Source of the DNA: JAPPLB01 sp965218555
GTDB taxonomy: Bacteria; Acidobacteriota; Terriglobia; Bryobacterales; UBA6623
Assembly: GCA_965218555.1 (NCBI GenBank)
Contig: OZ244625.1
Location: forward strand, 868,001-932,000
DNA: 64,000 nucleotides
Direction of reading: 5' to 3'
Position 1 is the first letter of the stretch. Every line of letters begins with the position of its first letter. A program made the position numbers and the translations under genes. Of the stretch, positions 16,042 to 25,054 are shown piece after piece. Below the pieces are notes generated by a model. It had not been told where the DNA came from. It saw only the letters and a program-made list of their open reading frames with translations, and did not search any database.

Positions 16042-16974
16042 ATGAAACTCTCCGAAGCCTGCGAACTGTTCCTCGAAGACGCGGAAGCGCGGAAGCTCAG
16101 GCCTTCGACGCGACGGGGATACGGTTTTGCGCTCAGGCTGTTGCACGAACACTACACCGCACAAGGCAAACTGGACTTGCGAGATGTGACCGAACAGTCG
16201 CTGCGAGCCTGGCGAGCAACCTGGAAATGGTCGACGAGTACGCATACCTTACTCCTTCGGGTTTTCAAAATCTTTTTCCGGTTTGCAGTACAGGCTAAGT
16301 GGATCGACGTTTCGCCGGTAGCTCATATCAAAGCTCCGAAACGAGATGAACGGCCGACCCTCCCGCTTTCACGTGCGGAATTGCAAGACCTCTTGGAAGC
16401 AGCGGGCAAAGGAACCAAGGAGGAGGCCCTGATTCTTCTCATGCGCTTCTCAGGGTTGTCGATACAGGATGCCGTGACGCTCAGTCACTCCGCGATCGAC
16501 GACAATGGACATCTGACCTTGCGCCGCGCCAAAAGCGGCGAGCTCGTCATGACATATCTGCCCCGTAAGGTGTGGCAGGCGCTGCACCGCTTCCCTTCAG
16601 TCAGCAAGCAATATTTCTTCTGGACGGGAAATTCACAGCCTGAGTCGGCGGCAAAATACTGGCAAGCAAGGCTGCGTCGCGTCGCTCGCAATGCCAAGGT
16701 TGAAGACTTCCGGCCGCACCGGCTTCGGGATACGTTCGCAGTCGAACTGCTCGTCGCCGGCGTGACGATGGAAGATGTTAGCGCGCTTCTGGGTCACAGC
16801 AGCATAAAGATTACAGAGAAGTATTACGCGCCATGGAATCGCTCTCGCAGGGACCGCCTTGTGGCGGTCATGAAGAGAGCACACCGCCGAGATCCGTTGT
16901 TGAAGGAACTCGCGATACAAAGAGAAGCGGGGATTGCTAGCACCAACCCCCGCTTGAATGACCCGACTCACTGA
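16042..16974 (+). CDS. Tyrosine recombinase / integrase family protein, 310 aa
   Basis: Has an N-terminal SAM-like DNA-binding region (residues 1-95) and a C-terminal catalytic region. Visible catalytic residues: K164 (RRAKSGE), H226-x-x-R229 (PHRLRD), H252 (LLGHSS) and the nucleophile Y261 or Y262 (EKYYAPW). The first catalytic arginine is unclear: the usual TGLR position reads SGLS (139-140) and only R135 lies nearby, so strand-transfer activity is not certain. AAGGACG lies one base before ATG 16042. No phage genes, excisionase or attachment repeats are visible beside it, so this may be a stand-alone recombinase. Its place right after the duplicated LRR 3' ends is suggestive, but nothing in the sequence links it to their exchange. 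Confidence 0.85.
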   Translation: MKLSEACELFLEDAEARKLRPSTRRGYGFALRLLHEHYTAQGKLDLRDVTEQSLRAWRATWKWSTSTHTLLLRVFKIFFRFAVQAKWIDVSPVAHIKAPKRDERPTLPLSRAELQDLLEAAGKGTKEEALILLMRFSGLSIQDAVTLSHSAIDDNGHLTLRRAKSGELVMTYLPRKVWQALHRFPSVSKQYFFWTGNSQPESAAKYWQARLRRVARNAKVEDFRPHRLRDTFAVELLVAGVTMEDVSALLGHSSIKITEKYYAPWNRSRRDRLVAVMKRAHRRDPLLKELAIQREAGIASTNPRLNDPTH

Positions 16975-17054
16975 AATGCCACGGTCACTTGATGCTAGTC
17001 TATCACATTAAGTAGTGCTTCTAAAGTATTATCACCTGCCTGCGGATCAGCTCA

Positions 17055-17828
17055 GTGCTCTTGCGTGACAAAGTCGTGATCGTGACCGGCGGCGCCCACG
17101 GCATCGGGCGCGCACTCTGCGAGCGGTTTGCCGCGGAAGGCGCCCGAGGAGTCGTTGTCGCGGATATTGATGCAGCCGAAGCCGTGGCCGTGGCCGCGGC
17201 GATCGGTGGATTGGCGGTCCCGAGCGACGTCACGAGCGAGGCTTCGATACAAAACCTGGTCAGGCGGACGCACGACGAGATCGGTCCGATCGACCTGTTC
17301 TGTTCGAACGCGGGCATCATGGACAAGGGCGGTCTGGAGGTTTCCGACGAGGATTGGGACCACATGTGGCGCATCAACTTCAGGGCGCATCTCTATGCGG
17401 CCCGGGCGGTCGTTCCCGCCATGGTCGAGCGCGGCCACGGGTACCTGCTCTCCGTAGCCTCCGCAGCAGGATTACTCACGCAGATCGGAGCGGCCCCGTA
17501 CTCAATCACCAAACACGCCGCTGTCGCGCTGGCGGAGTGGCTGGCGGTGACCTATGGCGACGCGGGCATCAAGGTTTCTTGCCTCTGCCCCCAAGGTGTA
17601 CGAACCCGACTGCTCGCCAACGATGACGGACCGCTCAAAGAGATGCTCACCGAGATTGCGCTTGCTCCGGAACAAGTCGCCGATAGCGTCGTCAAGGGCC
17701 TGGAGGAGGAGAGTTTCCTGATTCTGCCCCACCCCGAAGTGGCCGAATACTTGCACCGCAAGGCGGACGATTACGACCGCTGGCTAAGAGGGATGCGCAG
17801 GCTGCAAAAGACAGTAACGGCCCGCTGA
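17055..17828 (+). CDS. SDR-family NAD(P)-dependent oxidoreductase
   Basis: Classical short-chain dehydrogenase of 257 residues: Rossmann motif TGGAHGIG (11-18), NAG (85-87), catalytic S133/S136 region, Y149 and K153 (YSITK). The D37 region after the second strand (VVVADID) suggests NAD(H) preference. Starts at GTG 17055; the frame has no earlier convincing start. Substrate cannot be told from sequence. It converges on the M48 protease gene with only 25 bp between. Confidence 0.9.
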   Translation: MLLRDKVVIVTGGAHGIGRALCERFAAEGARGVVVADIDAAEAVAVAAAIGGLAVPSDVTSEASIQNLVRRTHDEIGPIDLFCSNAGIMDKGGLEVSDEDWDHMWRINFRAHLYAARAVVPAMVERGHGYLLSVASAAGLLTQIGAAPYSITKHAAVALAEWLAVTYGDAGIKVSCLCPQGVRTRLLANDDGPLKEMLTEIALAPEQVADSVVKGLEEESFLILPHPEVAEYLHRKADDYDRWLRGMRRLQKTVTAR

Positions 17829-17853
17829 GCCGGGCGGCGAAGACAGCAGCGCC

Positions 17854-18876
17854 CTATTTCCGCTTCAGCTTCGGACGCTCGTCCTCTTCACTGTCCTCGA
17901 CCGGCTCGTCAGCGGCCTCGATGGGTTCCGTCGAGATCGTGCCGCCGCCGCGCCGCAGGATGGGACCGCGCCGCCGCCCGGGCTTTTCCTCCCTCTCCAG
18001 CCGAGCCAACGCGAGGAACCTCTCTCTCACATCCAGGAACTCGGAACGGTCGACGACGTACTCCGGTTTGGCGGGCAGGATGCGGTCGATCTCTTTCTGC
18101 GTCCTGGCAATGCGGTCGTCGGTGAGCGGATGGCTGCGGAATACTTGGGCGACCGCACCCGGCTTGGTTTTCTCCATCGTCTGCAGCTTCTCGAAGAAGT
18201 CGACGAATGCGATGGGGTCGTACCCCGCTTTGTAGAGATACTGCACACCGAGATAGTCGGCTTCCGCTTCCATACCCTTCGAGAATTGAAGGAACGTCAC
18301 GGGAATGGCGAAGGCGGCCGCTTGCTGGATACCGAACCCCGTCCAGCCGCCCGTCAAGATCACAAGCGGAATAATCCCCAAGTGGGCCAATTGCGCTCGT
18401 GTTGCCTGGCGGGTGCCGTGCCGTGCCGCAACATGCGCGATCTCATGAGCCAGAACGCCCGCGACCTCGCTCTCAGTGTCAGCCTTCACCAGCAGGCCGG
18501 TGTTGACGAAAATGTACCCACCGGGGAGGGCGAAGGCGTTGACCGCGTCGTTGTCCACGACCTTGAACTGGAACGGCACCTTCGCGTCGGAGTTCCGAAC
18601 CAGATTCTGACCGATGCGGTTGACGTACTCGGAAATGATAGGGTCGCGGACCATCTTCGACGTCCGCTCGACTTCATCGGCGAACGACTTGCCAAGGGCA
18701 ATCTCTTTCTCGAGCGAGTAGAAATTGACCTTGCCGTCGACGTCGCGCTCGCCGATGGCCTCGATGTTGTCCTTCTTCCTCTTCTTTTTCTTCTTGGGCC
18801 GGTCGTCCTTCGCAAAGAGCAGTCCTGGAAGAGCCAGGACCAACGCGACGATGAGAAACCACTTCCGAGCTTTCAT
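17854..18876 (-). CDS. M48-family zinc metalloprotease, periplasmic
   Basis: The start is set at ATG 18876 because AGGGAGGACC lies six bases upstream; this gives 340 residues beginning MKARKWFLIVALVLALPGLLFA, a clear signal peptide. A Lys-rich stretch follows, then the M48 domain with HEIAH (H144, E145, H148) and the third ligand region MEAEAD (E203). The order is as in BepA/LoiP-like proteases that act on outer-membrane proteins in the periplasm. The C-terminus is charged and ends KLKRK; no TPR region is obvious, unlike E. coli BepA. Role in envelope quality control is inferred from family. Confidence 0.9.
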   Translation of the reverse strand: MKARKWFLIVALVLALPGLLFAKDDRPKKKKKRKKDNIEAIGERDVDGKVNFYSLEKEIALGKSFADEVERTSKMVRDPIISEYVNRIGQNLVRNSDAKVPFQFKVVDNDAVNAFALPGGYIFVNTGLLVKADTESEVAGVLAHEIAHVAARHGTRQATRAQLAHLGIIPLVILTGGWTGFGIQQAAAFAIPVTFLQFSKGMEAEADYLGVQYLYKAGYDPIAFVDFFEKLQTMEKTKPGAVAQVFRSHPLTDDRIARTQKEIDRILPAKPEYVVDRSEFLDVRERFLALARLEREEKPGRRRGPILRRGGGTISTEPIEAADEPVEDSEEDERPKLKRK

Positions 18877-19028
18877 AACAGGTCCTCCCTGAGCGCGTTT
18901 CCAGCCCACGGACAGCATGAGCCACCCTCATTGTAGACCTCATACGGTCCGATCGGACGCGGCGAGGTGATTTTGTTTACCTTGCGTTCGAACCGCGGAT
19001 CTGACCTGCGACGGTTCCTTCGATCACC

Positions 19029-20108
19029 CTAATCCGCGGCGACCGGTCGTTCGGCGCCCAGGCCGTGATCGTCGAACTGATAGTGTATCGCCAAAACGTC
19101 GCGGCCGAAGTCGCCCGCGAAGTCACGCCAGACGGAGTGGGAGTGGTTCGCATCGTTCTGGGTGTTGTCGTATTCGATCAGGAATTTCGGACCCTGGACG
19201 CGATAGTAATCGCCTTTGCCGGCATCGCCCGGCCCCGCCCACGCGAAGAGAAGCTCGGAGTGCGGCGTCGCTTTGACGACCTTGCGGCGCCCGGCAGCGA
19301 TCGAGGCCGGAACATTGCTCACGTACTGCTCGATCAGAGCCGTCAGCGTCTCGCGCTGCTTCGCGGTCATCTCCGATGCCGCCAGACCGCGCGGTTGGTC
19401 TTCGAGCATTGCCCGCGTGTCGGCGCGCGTGAGGATATCGTCGTAGGCAACGTCGGCCACGACGGCGGACTTTCGTTGCTTGTCGTTCAGCGACTTCAGG
19501 AGGTCTCTGGCAAGGTCTTCCTCCGCGCCGAGTGAGCGAAAACCGCCCGCCACTTTGTGAGGATTGGCGCCGAAGAACGTCGGAGAGGCCGAAACGAGCT
19601 TGCCGTTCTGCAAGGTGTAGTGCAACGAGACGTGGTGACCCTCAACCCGCCAGCCCCAATTGCCCCACATTGCAGGCTTGCCGAACACCGTGAAGTAGTA
19701 CTTCTCGACATCCCGGCGACCGGCGGTGTCGTTTTCCTTGACGCGCAGAATCTCTTCCTGGCTCATGATTGTCAGCGCCTTCGTCAAGCCGTCGGTGCTC
19801 AAGCCGGAAGCGAGCAGGGCATTCGCCAGGCTGCTCTGCCGAGGGTTCATGTTCTTGTAGGTCAAGCCGAGGCGGCCGTAGCCGTATGTCTTCTGGAAAC
19901 TGCTGTCGGGCACAAAATGCCACTGTTGGCGGTCTTTCGCACCGAAGTCGCCCTGCGCCTTGGCGCGCCCCGCATCGTCGAGAGCATGGAGAAAGCGGTT
20001 GGCGGCCTGCTCCATCATCCTTTCCGTCGACGCCTTCTCGTAAGCGACCGACAGAGCGGCGATCCCCGCCGCCAGAATTAATATTCGGACCAACAATTGC
20101 CTGCACAT
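19029..20108 (-). CDS. DUF3500 domain protein, secreted
   Basis: Begins with a hydrophobic signal (LVRILILAAGIAALSVAY). The rest matches the DUF3500 family: RQQWHFVPDSSFQKTYGYGR, GLTYKNMNPRQ, GNWGWRVEGHHVSLHYTL, and near the C-terminus EYDNTQNDANHSHSVWRD followed by DFGRDVLAIHY. The pattern of conserved His, Asn and Trp suggests a metal or ligand site, but the family has no known activity. Start at ATG 20108 with GGGAGG seven bases upstream (a TTG directly precedes it). It is divergent from the gene at 20242 across 133 bp. Confidence 0.88.
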   Translation of the reverse strand: MCRQLLVRILILAAGIAALSVAYEKASTERMMEQAANRFLHALDDAGRAKAQGDFGAKDRQQWHFVPDSSFQKTYGYGRLGLTYKNMNPRQSSLANALLASGLSTDGLTKALTIMSQEEILRVKENDTAGRRDVEKYYFTVFGKPAMWGNWGWRVEGHHVSLHYTLQNGKLVSASPTFFGANPHKVAGGFRSLGAEEDLARDLLKSLNDKQRKSAVVADVAYDDILTRADTRAMLEDQPRGLAASEMTAKQRETLTALIEQYVSNVPASIAAGRRKVVKATPHSELLFAWAGPGDAGKGDYYRVQGPKFLIEYDNTQNDANHSHSVWRDFAGDFGRDVLAIHYQFDDHGLGAERPVAAD

Positions 20109-20241
20109 CAAGAACCTCCCGGTTCACACCACCGCAGATTATATCGGAACAGCGCGCTTCCGTAGCGCTTGTCAAAATCTTTCGCCTTGGAGCGTGAGCC
20201 CGCGAACGTGGGATACGAGGTCCGTTGGCTAAAATAGGATC

Positions 20242-21315
20242 ATGCTGGTCGTGCGGTTGCTGGGCGCGTTCCTGATCGTCGCTCTGGTTGCGGCGCAGGC
20301 GCCGCTGACCTACCCACAATTGCAAGATCTGCTGAAGTCATCGCTTGAGCAGAATCTGCAGGACAAAGAGATTGCGAAGTATCTCAAGAGTCAGCAATTC
20401 GGTTTCGAGCTGACCGATGCGCTGATCGAGGAGTTCCAGGGTTGGGGCATTGGACCGAGGACGCTGCGAACTCTGCGTGAGTTGCAACCGGCAACCAAAG
20501 GCTTGACGACCGCCAAAGCCCCGGCTCCCGGCGAGGCGCCGAAGGCTCCCGAGCAACCGCCCCCATCACCGGAAGAGCAGGAGCGCATCATCGAGGAAGC
20601 GCGCTCCTACGCGCTGGACTACACGTCCCGCCTGCCGGATTTCATCTGCCTGCAAATCACGCGCCGCTTCATCGACCCGAGCGGCCTGGAGATGGATTGG
20701 CTCAAACAGGACGAAATCAAGACACGGGTCAGCTACTTCGATTCACACGAGAACTATGAAATCGTCAGCATCAACAATCAGCTGACGGACGCCAGCATAC
20801 ACGAACTCGGCGGAGCAGTCAGCACGGGGGAGTTCGGGAGCATGTTGGCCGAACTCTTCGATCCGAAGACACAAGCGGATTTCCAATGGGCGCGCCACTC
20901 GCTGCTGCGCGGACGCGGCGTCTACGTGTTCGAGTTTCAGGTGCCCCGGAACCGTTCCCGCTGGTCACTGACTTTCGAGAAGACGGCGTCGATCATCACC
21001 GGGTACCGCGGGCTTGTCTATATCGACAAGGAAACCGAGCGAGTTCTCCGCATTTACATGCAGGCGGAGAACATCCCGTCGGACTTCCCGATTCAACTCG
21101 CCCAGTCGCGGCTGGACTACGATTTCACGAAGATCAGCGGCGCAAACTATCTTCTCCCTTTGAAGGCGCGGATGCGCATGCGGCAGGGCCGATATCTGTC
21201 GAGGAATGACGTCGAGTTTCGGTTGTATCGCAAGTTCGCCACTGACGCTACGATTTCGTTCGACGAGGCTGAAAACCTCGATCCGCTGCCCGATGAACCT
21301 CCTGCTACCCCGTAG
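20242..21315 (+). CDS. Secreted protein of unknown function, 357 aa
   Basis: Signal peptide at 1-19 (VVRLLGAFLIVALVAAQ), then an alpha-helical part (20-80), a Pro/Ala linker (95-115: PAPGEAPKAPEQPPPSPEEQ) and a beta-rich domain with one cysteine (DFICLQITRRF) and repeated Tyr/Arg strands (GYRGLVYIDKETERVLRIYM). The C-terminal part resembles the LolA/outer-membrane lipoprotein-sorting type of half-barrel seen in many acidobacterial secreted proteins, but this is only a resemblance. AGGA lies seven bases before the ATG. Not recognised beyond that. Confidence 0.75.
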   Translation: MLVVRLLGAFLIVALVAAQAPLTYPQLQDLLKSSLEQNLQDKEIAKYLKSQQFGFELTDALIEEFQGWGIGPRTLRTLRELQPATKGLTTAKAPAPGEAPKAPEQPPPSPEEQERIIEEARSYALDYTSRLPDFICLQITRRFIDPSGLEMDWLKQDEIKTRVSYFDSHENYEIVSINNQLTDASIHELGGAVSTGEFGSMLAELFDPKTQADFQWARHSLLRGRGVYVFEFQVPRNRSRWSLTFEKTASIITGYRGLVYIDKETERVLRIYMQAENIPSDFPIQLAQSRLDYDFTKISGANYLLPLKARMRMRQGRYLSRNDVEFRLYRKFATDATISFDEAENLDPLPDEPPATP

Positions 21316-21378
21316 CCGGCCTTTGGAGGGTTCGCTTCCCCACCTGCACGACCCAGTGGAATACCCAGTGGAATCAGA

Positions 21379-22269
21379 TTAGACCGCTTCTGCGTGCACG
21401 AGTTTGGGAGCGAGCTGGTCGGAGTGGACCAGTTCATAGCAGGAGGGATCGCCGAGGATCTGTTTGACCAACGCCGTGTGCATGGCGTGACCGGCATGCT
21501 CAGCGACAACGTGTCCCAGCAAAGGTCGACCTAACAGGGCGAGATCTCCGATGAGATCAAGCACCTTGTGCCGGCAGCACTCGTCAGGGAAGCGGAGCCC
21601 TTCCGGATTGAGGACGCCGTTCGGCCCGAAGCAGACGGCATTTGCAAGCGACGCCCCGCGAATCAACCCCATATCGCGCATCCGATCGAGATCCTGCTCG
21701 AATCCGAACGTGCGCGCCGGAGCGATCTCCTGCGCGTAACGTTCGGGTGTGACGATCATCTCCAGTGTTTGGCGACCCGCCAGGGCGTGCCCAAAGTCGG
21801 TCTCGCAGGTGATGGCGAAATGGTCCGCGGGATGAATCACAATCGCTTTCTTCCCATCGCGCACTCCTACGGTCTTGATAACGCGGAGGTACGTGCGGGG
21901 CCTGCGTTGTTCTCGCACGCCCGCTTTGCGGATCAACTCGACGAATGGCTCTCCACTACCGTCGAGGATGGGTAACTCGAGATTGTCGACCTCCACGCGC
22001 GCATTGTCGATGCCGAGACTGTAGAACACACTGAGCAGGTGCTCTGTCGTTGAGAGCAGCACTCCTTGCCGCATCAGGCTCGTGGCATAGCTGACGCGGG
22101 CGATGTGCCTGGCTACGGCGGGCAGTTCGAAGCAGTCGAGATCAGTCCGGCTGAATACGACTCCCTTGCCGACGCGGGCCGGCAACAGCCGAATTGTGAC
22201 TTTGACTCCGCTGTGGAGTCCGATACCCGACGCTTCAACGGAGCTGTCGATGGTTCTCTCGAAATCCAG
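21379..22269 (-). CDS. lpxC: UDP-3-O-acyl-GlcNAc deacetylase LpxC, CTG start
   Basis: Catalyses the committed step of lipid A synthesis. Zinc ligands and neighbours are present: E76-H77 (STTEHLLS), H234 and D238 (RHKVLDLIGDL), and H261 (AGHAMH). The conserved N-terminal segment GIGLHSGVKVTIRL lies upstream of the first ATG/GTG/TTG-type codon (TTG 22185), which would cut off this first motif. Reading back, the frame has no ATG, GTG or TTG before a stop, but CTG at 22269 gives DFERTIDSSVEASGIGLHSG, the normal LpxC N-terminus, and AGGAGG sits six bases upstream. I therefore call 296 residues with a CTG start. ATT further upstream is less likely. Follows rnc and a small secreted-protein gene on the same strand. 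Confidence 0.85.
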   Translation of the reverse strand: MDFERTIDSSVEASGIGLHSGVKVTIRLLPARVGKGVVFSRTDLDCFELPAVARHIARVSYATSLMRQGVLLSTTEHLLSVFYSLGIDNARVEVDNLELPILDGSGEPFVELIRKAGVREQRRPRTYLRVIKTVGVRDGKKAIVIHPADHFAITCETDFGHALAGRQTLEMIVTPERYAQEIAPARTFGFEQDLDRMRDMGLIRGASLANAVCFGPNGVLNPEGLRFPDECCRHKVLDLIGDLALLGRPLLGHVVAEHAGHAMHTALVKQILGDPSCYELVHSDQLAPKLVHAEAV

Positions 22270-22275
22270 GAAACG

Positions 22276-22281
22276 CCTCCT
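22276..22281 (-). promoter_or_regulatory. Ribosome binding site that sets the lpxC start
   Basis: A perfect AGGAGG on the minus strand, six bases before CTG 22269. It is the main evidence for initiation at a non-standard codon, since no other start lies in reach in the lpxC frame. Confidence 0.65.
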
Positions 22282-22393
22282 GCTCGAAAACCCGAAGCTG
22301 TACGGTTCTCCACTTGCACTTCTTTGGCCAATGTCAAGTTACTGATTCTAAACACTGAAAAGAATACGTAGTGTGTCTATTCTACAACACCGG

Positions 22394-22438
22394 CGTTGCC
22401 GCCTCCCAATAGCCGAATGTGTACCGGTGACGGCAACG
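22394..22438 (-). terminator. Possible hairpin after the gene ending at 22454
   Basis: CGTTGCCG and CGGCAACG form an 8 bp perfect stem around a 29 nt loop, starting 15 bases past the stop of the minus-strand gene. No T-tract follows. It could mark the 3' end of the rnc pair or be a control structure in the lpxC leader. Confidence 0.3.
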
Positions 22439-22453
22439 AGTATCTGTGTCGGA

Positions 22454-23119
22454 TCAGTTGATGACGACGATGGCGCGTCCGGATTCAAGATGGACGGCAC
22501 GGATCTTCTCGGGAAGCGAGACTTGATTGCCGGGTCCGGAACCAGGGTCCGTATCGGAGATCGTGGCGGCGATGAGCCATTCGAGCAGGGCTCCCGGCAG
22601 GGTGGTGTCTCCGAACTGAACGCTTTCAATTTCGACGAAGGCGCGGCCGTCTGCGGAGCGCGGCCGGAACCTGGCGTTGAGTTCTCTTTCGCCGCTGAAC
22701 AACAGAGCCCACAGCCCCTCCGCTGTTCCGCTGGCCGCCTGTTGCATTTTCGCGATGTCGACGTAGGCGCGGAGGCTCGCGTGATCCTGGAAAATCCGCA
22801 CGCTCAGATCGCGAACTCCCTCGGGCGTCTCGGATTCGTATTCGTACTTCAGCAGAGAGTTGACCTCTGCCTCCGTAAAAACAACAGCCTCTCCGGGCAT
22901 CGTTTCGCCGTTCTCGATACGCTCAACTTTTTGGCGTGCGCTTCGACCTAACTCCGGGGAGAGAGAGGACGGCGCGGCGAGCGCGGCTGCGCCCAGGACA
23001 AGTGCGGTAAGAGCCAGGATTCCCTGTCGCAATGGTGTGATTTCTTGTGTCGCGCTGCTCGCCCACCGGTCCCGCGAAACGAGCTGTCTGCTTGAACTTC
23101 GAGGCGGCGGCCGCATCAT
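22454..23119 (-). CDS. Membrane-anchored or secreted protein of unknown function, 221 aa
   Basis: A positively charged N-terminus precedes a hydrophobic segment (GILALTALVLGAAALA, ~33-48), so it is exported or anchored with the body in the periplasm. The body is mixed alpha/beta with a VVFTEAEVNSLLKYEY segment. I do not recognise a characterised domain. The ATG-ATG start overlaps the rnc stop codon (TGATG), so translation is probably coupled to rnc. This rnc-unknown-lpxC order suggests an envelope-linked role, but that is only context. Confidence 0.75.
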   Translation of the reverse strand: MMRPPPRSSSRQLVSRDRWASSATQEITPLRQGILALTALVLGAAALAAPSSLSPELGRSARQKVERIENGETMPGEAVVFTEAEVNSLLKYEYESETPEGVRDLSVRIFQDHASLRAYVDIAKMQQAASGTAEGLWALLFSGERELNARFRPRSADGRAFVEIESVQFGDTTLPGALLEWLIAATISDTDPGSGPGNQVSLPEKIRAVHLESGRAIVVIN

Positions 23120-23922
23120 CCCTCGTCAGTGGCGGGAGCGGTGCAACTCTCTTTGAATTCGCCGCCACGATCGTGGAAGAACTTCACGGCTTGCCGTGCC
23201 GCGTCCTGTTCAGCCGCCTTCTTCGTCCAGCCGCCGGCGGTGGTCTCGAAGAGGCTGCCGACCTGCAGCGCGACCTGGAACCATCGACGGTGATCAGGCC
23301 CGCTGGTGGAGACGACTTCATACTCGGGCCGGGGCAGCTTGTTCTTCTGCAGCCATTCCTGCAAGGCCGACTTGTGAGCGGTCTTGTCCTCCAGCCGCGC
23401 CCTTTCAATGGCATCGTCCGCGAGCATCAGGCTCGTTACGAGCCGCTTGGCGGCGGGAATGCCTCCATCCAAATACACGGCAGCGATCAAAGCTTCGAAC
23501 CCATCGGCCAACAGCGCCTTCTTTTCGCGGCCTCCGGTGCGTTCCTCTCCCTGCCCCAGCCACAAGAACGAGCCGAGTTCGATGCGCCTTGCCGCTTCCT
23601 CCAGGTGCGCCCCGCTTACAAGGTAGGACTTGAGTTGCGAGAGCTGCCCTTCCGTGTAGTCCGGGAACAGATTCATGAGTTCGTCGGTCACGAGAAACCC
23701 CAGAACGGCGTCGCCCAGAAACTCGAACCGTTCGTTGTAAGAGCAACCCTCCCGGTCCGCGGATTCCTGCCAATAAGAACTGTGGGTAAGCGCTTCTTCG
23801 AGGTAGGAACGATCGGAGAAAGAATAGCCGATCCGGCTCTCCAGCTCGGTCAAAGCCGCGGGGTTGGTAGCCGCCCAGGCAGGTTCTTCCCGTCCGCCCA
23901 TAGACGCGTTCGAGTGCGGCAT
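23116..23922 (-). CDS. rnc: Ribonuclease III
   Basis: Double-strand-specific endoribonuclease for rRNA and mRNA processing. Residues 63-73 are the RNase III signature NERFEFLGDAV with acidic catalytic residues E64/E67 and D71; the second acidic pair lies in ADGFEALIAAVYLDGG. A double-stranded-RNA-binding domain covers about 180-255 (SALQEWLQKNKLPRPEYE, GGWTKKAAEQDAARQAV). The length of 268 is slightly above the usual 220-250 because of an N-terminal extension of ~20 residues; a second ATG at codon 8 is an alternative start. Overlaps the next gene by 4 bp. Confidence 0.95.
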   Translation of the reverse strand: MPHSNASMGGREEPAWAATNPAALTELESRIGYSFSDRSYLEEALTHSSYWQESADREGCSYNERFEFLGDAVLGFLVTDELMNLFPDYTEGQLSQLKSYLVSGAHLEEAARRIELGSFLWLGQGEERTGGREKKALLADGFEALIAAVYLDGGIPAAKRLVTSLMLADDAIERARLEDKTAHKSALQEWLQKNKLPRPEYEVVSTSGPDHRRWFQVALQVGSLFETTAGGWTKKAAEQDAARQAVKFFHDRGGEFKESCTAPATDEG

Positions 23923-24031
23923 CGAATTGACTTGCTCGAAAGATTGGTTGTCTCTTCGCGGAACGCGTCAGCACGGCGCGCGCTATCCAACCGGTTGGGT
24001 TGATCGCCGAGGCTTGCTGTCACAAAAGCGT

Positions 24032-24958
24032 CTAAGGCTGCGCCGCCGGTGTGGCTGGAGCGGCAGCACCGGGCGCCGTCTCCGCACCCCCGGCCGGTGG
24101 CGCCTTGCTCAATGCGATCTCCGCTTTCAAGATCGCCGCCGCGTCGCGGCCGTTCGGCATCATGAACCCGCCCCGCGCAACGGACTGGTCGAGCATGCCG
24201 AGGGCTTCGTCCTTCTTGCCCTGTTCCTTCAGCGCCTTGGCGATATGGTAGAACACCTCGCCGGTCTGTTCATTCGCCAATTGCAGGGTCTGCCTGTAAG
24301 ACTTCTCCATCGCCGCCCAATCCTCACGCTTCATGGCAACGGCCCCGATCGACCTATGAGCATTGGCCATCAGATCCTTCTTTTCGAGCAACCAGTCATC
24401 ATCGGTGATCATATCCGGATTGGGATTCTCCGTACGGGGTATGATGTCGAGCGCCCGCTTTGCGTACCCCTCGGCCTGCGACAGCTTTTCCTCTTTGTCG
24501 AGATCGTGCTTTCGCGTTCGGATCGGCAGAACATAGGCAAGCGCCAACAGGGTGCCCCAGTGTTCAGGGTTCTCTTCCAATACGAGTTCGCCGTACGTCA
24601 ACATACCCTCGAAGTCGTTTGCCTGCTGATAGCCGAGCGTCGTCAAATAGAGTGCGCCTTCCTTGTGCTCGGTGGCTTTGAACTCGACAAGCAGCTTCTG
24701 GCAATAGCTGATGCCGCGATCCGGAAATCGGGGGGCCGGGGTGCAGGCTGCCCAAAGCGCATACTCCCGGAATTCGCTCTTGGGATGGTTGTCGAGAAAA
24801 ACCTCACACATGTCGATGCGGGTCTCCATATCGGGTGCGCCCATGCAGGCGTTGATATCATCGACTTCCTTCTGCGACTTCGGTCGTGGTGGGTCTTGGG
24901 CCAGCGCAGGCAGCGCCAGCATCGCGGTCAATAGGAAAATCACACCTGCACGAATCAT
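24032..24958 (-). CDS. Secreted TPR-like protein, 308 aa
   Basis: Signal peptide MIRAGVIFLLTAMLALPALAQ; AAGGAG lies seven bases before the ATG. The body is helical with TPR-like repeats (AEGYAKRALDIIPRT, WAAMEKSYRQTLQLANEQ, VFYHIAKALKEQGKKDEAL) and ends in an Ala/Pro/Thr-rich low-complexity tail. Four cysteines sit in the N-terminal half (INACMG, DMCEVF, AACTPAP, ISYCQ), possibly disulfide-bonded. Typical of acidobacterial exported TPR proteins; partner unknown. Separate from rnc by 109 bp and upstream of it. Confidence 0.8.
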   Translation of the reverse strand: MIRAGVIFLLTAMLALPALAQDPPRPKSQKEVDDINACMGAPDMETRIDMCEVFLDNHPKSEFREYALWAACTPAPRFPDRGISYCQKLLVEFKATEHKEGALYLTTLGYQQANDFEGMLTYGELVLEENPEHWGTLLALAYVLPIRTRKHDLDKEEKLSQAEGYAKRALDIIPRTENPNPDMITDDDWLLEKKDLMANAHRSIGAVAMKREDWAAMEKSYRQTLQLANEQTGEVFYHIAKALKEQGKKDEALGMLDQSVARGGFMMPNGRDAAAILKAEIALSKAPPAGGAETAPGAAAPATPAAQP

Positions 24959-25054
24959 TCGAAACTCCTTGTCGAAGGCCCAAGCTGAGTGGGCTGTATC
25001 CGAACTGTCTCTATTCTAACCGCTTTGTCGGGGCGGCTTGAGCACCGCGCCGGC

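Noticed and set aside
16042..16974. Prophage or integrative element led by the integrase
   Set aside because: No phage structural, replication or conjugation genes and no att-like direct repeats or tRNA next to it.
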